From Nocardioides marmorisolisilvae (GTDB lineage: Bacteria; Actinomycetota; Actinomycetes; Propionibacteriales; Nocardioidaceae): a stretch of 64,000 nt of DNA. Within the stretch, counting starts at the first letter, position 1, and each line of letters starts with the position of its first letter. The position numbers and the translations under genes are program-made. The DNA lies in the NCBI RefSeq assembly GCF_003725775.1, contig NZ_RJSG01000002.1, forward strand, positions 1,206,400 through 1,270,399, given 5' to 3'. The notes under the pieces are model-generated. The model worked only from the letters and a program-made list of their open reading frames with translations, was not told where the DNA came from and did not search any database. This document shows, piece by piece, positions 62,468-64,000 of this stretch.

Positions 62468-63451
62468 CTACGCCGTGGCCTGCTGCAACCGGAGCGCATC
62501 CCGTGCCACGGCCCGGACCCGTTCGTCCAGGTCAGCGGGCTCCAGCACGCGCAGACCGCCGCCGAAACGCAGGGCCAGCCGCAGCAGCCAGCGCTCGTCG
62601 GAGACCGCGAGGGTGACCTCCAGACCGCCCTCGGGCGTCTCCGCGGTGGTCAGCACCGGGTAGTACTCCGCGAACCACCGCATCTGCGGGCTGAGGCGCA
62701 GACGCACCACCAGGTCGTCCGGGCTGGCCTCGAACAGGCCCTCGGCGAGATCGCGCGGTTCCAGGTCCGGCACCGCGCGGGGCGAGTCGAGGACCTCCAC
62801 GGCGGTGATCCGGTCAACCCGGAACAGCCGGCGGTCGTCGGCCAGGTGGCACCAGGCGTCCAGGTAGGTCTTGCCGTCGTTCTGGAGCAGCGCGATCGGG
62901 TCGACGACGCGCTCGGTGACCTCGTCGCGGGTCGGCACGAGGTAGCCCAACCGTGCCTGCCGGTCGGAGGTGATGGCCCGGGCGAGGCTGTCCCGCGCCT
63001 GCTTGAGCGCCGGCGGCGGCTCCGGGACCCGTACGTCGACCAGCGGCGTGGCGCCCTCCTCGGTCGCGGTCTCGAGCTTGGCCAGGGTCCGTTCGACGAC
63101 CTCGCGGGAGGCGACCGTGCTCGAGTCCAGCAGCGCCCGCAGCGCCACGATCAGCGCCGTCGCCTCGCTGCTGCCCAGGCGCAGCGGTCGAGCCAGGTAG
63201 TCCGCGTTGTCGATCCGGACCAGGCCCTCGGGGTCGCTCTCCAGCGCCTCGACGTTGATGTCGATGAGCTCGCCGGGCCCGAAGCCGGGCAGCCCGCACA
63301 GGTACAGGACGCGGAGGTCCTTGAGCATCTGGGCGCTGGTCACCCCGAAGTCGGCGGCGACCTCCGACAGCGGTACCTCCCCGCGGGTCTGCAGGTAGGG
63401 CGCGAGCGCGAGCAGCCGGGACAGCTGGTCCCGGGTGGATGCCCCGCTCAC
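62468..63451 (-). CDS. pafC: WYL-domain transcriptional regulator PafC
   Basis: The 327-residue protein has an N-terminal winged helix (LSEVAADFGVTSAQMLKDLR), a WYL domain (about 155-215, LGYLVPTRDEVTERVVDPIA, YLDAWCHLADDRRLFRVDRI) and a C-terminal WCX domain. PafB and PafC together activate the RecA-independent DNA-damage response in actinobacteria. GTG 63451 overlaps the pafB stop as GTGA. Confidence 0.93.
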   Translation of the reverse strand: MSGASTRDQLSRLLALAPYLQTRGEVPLSEVAADFGVTSAQMLKDLRVLYLCGLPGFGPGELIDINVEALESDPEGLVRIDNADYLARPLRLGSSEATALIVALRALLDSSTVASREVVERTLAKLETATEEGATPLVDVRVPEPPPALKQARDSLARAITSDRQARLGYLVPTRDEVTERVVDPIALLQNDGKTYLDAWCHLADDRRLFRVDRITAVEVLDSPRAVPDLEPRDLAEGLFEASPDDLVVRLRLSPQMRWFAEYYPVLTTAETPEGGLEVTLAVSDERWLLRLALRFGGGLRVLEPADLDERVRAVARDALRLQQATA

Positions 63452-64000
63452 TGGTCCACCCCGATCAGCTCGGACAGCGAGTCGGCGACCATCGCGCGCA
63501 GCTCGGGCGGTTCGACCGCCACCACGTCGCCGAGGTGCCCGCGGACGTCCTCGGCCAGCTCGCGGTGCGAGTACGTGCTGACCTCGAGCCGGTCCCACGG
63601 TGTCTCGGTGTCCGGCCCCGGAACGTCCTCGACGACCGAGAGCGCACGGCGGCGCAGGAACACCGCACTCCCCTTGCGGGCGAGCACGGTCGCGGTCGTG
63701 GTCGACCGGGTCGGCGTGAGACCGGTCGTCAACGCTCGGATGTCGGTGCCTTCCGGCACGGTGAACGCTCCGGGCTTCCCGTCCGCGACCACGTCACCCT
63801 CGATCCGGCTGAGCCGGAACATCCGGACCTGCTCCCGGTCGCGGTCGTGCCCGATCACGTACCAGCGCTCCTTGGAGGTCACCACCCCCCACGGCTCGAG
63901 GTGCCGCAGCGTCGTCTCGGTCTCGGACGGGCGCTTGTAGTGGAACCGCACCGGGGTCCGGCTGATCGTCATCTCCCACATGGTGTCGAAGGCAGGCTCG
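63448..64000 (-). CDS. pafB: WYL-domain transcriptional regulator PafB (5' end beyond window)
   Basis: The frame enters the window from the right without a start and ends at 63448; 184 codons, including the stop, are visible. The WYL domain is clear (VRFHYKRPSETETTLRHLEP, WYVIGHDRDREQVRMFRLSR), followed by a C-terminal WCX domain. It partners with PafC. The N-terminal helix-turn-helix should lie just outside the window. Confidence 0.93.
   Translation of the reverse strand, partial: EPAFDTMWEMTISRTPVRFHYKRPSETETTLRHLEPWGVVTSKERWYVIGHDRDREQVRMFRLSRIEGDVVADGKPGAFTVPEGTDIRALTTGLTPTRSTTTATVLARKGSAVFLRRRALSVVEDVPGPDTETPWDRLEVSTYSHRELAEDVRGHLGDVVAVEPPELRAMVADSLSELIGVDQ

Overview
The window is high-GC actinobacterial chromosome, most likely from the family Nocardioidaceae (Nocardioides or a close relative). 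This rests on gene content rather than an rRNA gene, because none is present. Markers include RbpA, the PafB-PafC pair, a GarA/OdhI-type FHA protein, F420-type PPOX and mycothiol-transferase-like DinB proteins, and many TAnnnT-N6/7-ATG/GTG promoters typical of leaderless actinobacterial genes. No prophage, integron, complete insertion sequence, CRISPR array or tRNA gene was found, so this is mainly core chromosome.

Layout. 1-1.7 kb: DUF445 membrane protein (cut by the window edge) with an Abi-alpha-like protein. 1.8-10.7 kb: a block in the same order as Mycobacterium Rv1822-Rv1832: CDP-alcohol phosphatidyltransferase, DUF881, small basic protein DUF1290, DUF881, gcvH, garA, ftsR-like merR, DUF151 nuclease, second merR, terminator, glycine riboswitch, gcvP. 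10.7-25.9 kb: serine hydrolase, secreted SGNH hydrolase, tldD-tldE, sbcD-sbcC, pepN-fdhD, OsmC, a lipoprotein cyclophilin and an aldo/keto reductase. 26-39 kb: small stress, regulatory and detoxification modules: an ArsR-SRPBCC fusion, an ECF42 sigma factor with its DGPF/YciI partner, GNAT and VOC proteins, an exported phospholipase C-like enzyme, a short UvrA paralogue with TrmO, an AraC-VOC-VOC-PPOX group, two zinc-type dehydrogenases and SRPBCC proteins. 39-49 kb: a PAS/receiver signalling protein, a limonene-epoxide-hydrolase-like protein, a PEP mutase-like lyase, an HTH-MurA fusion, GDPD with an MFS transporter, rbpA, FxsA and DinB.

49.6-55 kb is the most distinctive metabolic region. 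It encodes lysine breakdown through beta-lysine: kamA on one strand, and kdd-kamD-kamE-kal as a tightly overlapping divergent operon. The cleavage enzyme Kce, which the route needs between Kdd and Kal, is not in the window. 55-64 kb returns to conserved actinobacterial housekeeping: 5'-3' exonuclease, secreted protein, second DinB, Lrp, and a minus-strand block pafB-pafC-tatA-tatC-lipid kinase-helY that follows the Mycobacterium order with the kinase inserted.

The strongest non-coding observations are a glycine riboswitch before gcvP, a SigR/SigH-type promoter before rbpA, a perfect dyad lying in the promoter of the HTH-MurA fusion, an ArsR-type operator between -35 and -10, and about nineteen leaderless or near-leaderless promoters. 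All functions are read from sequence motifs and gene order; no database search was run.
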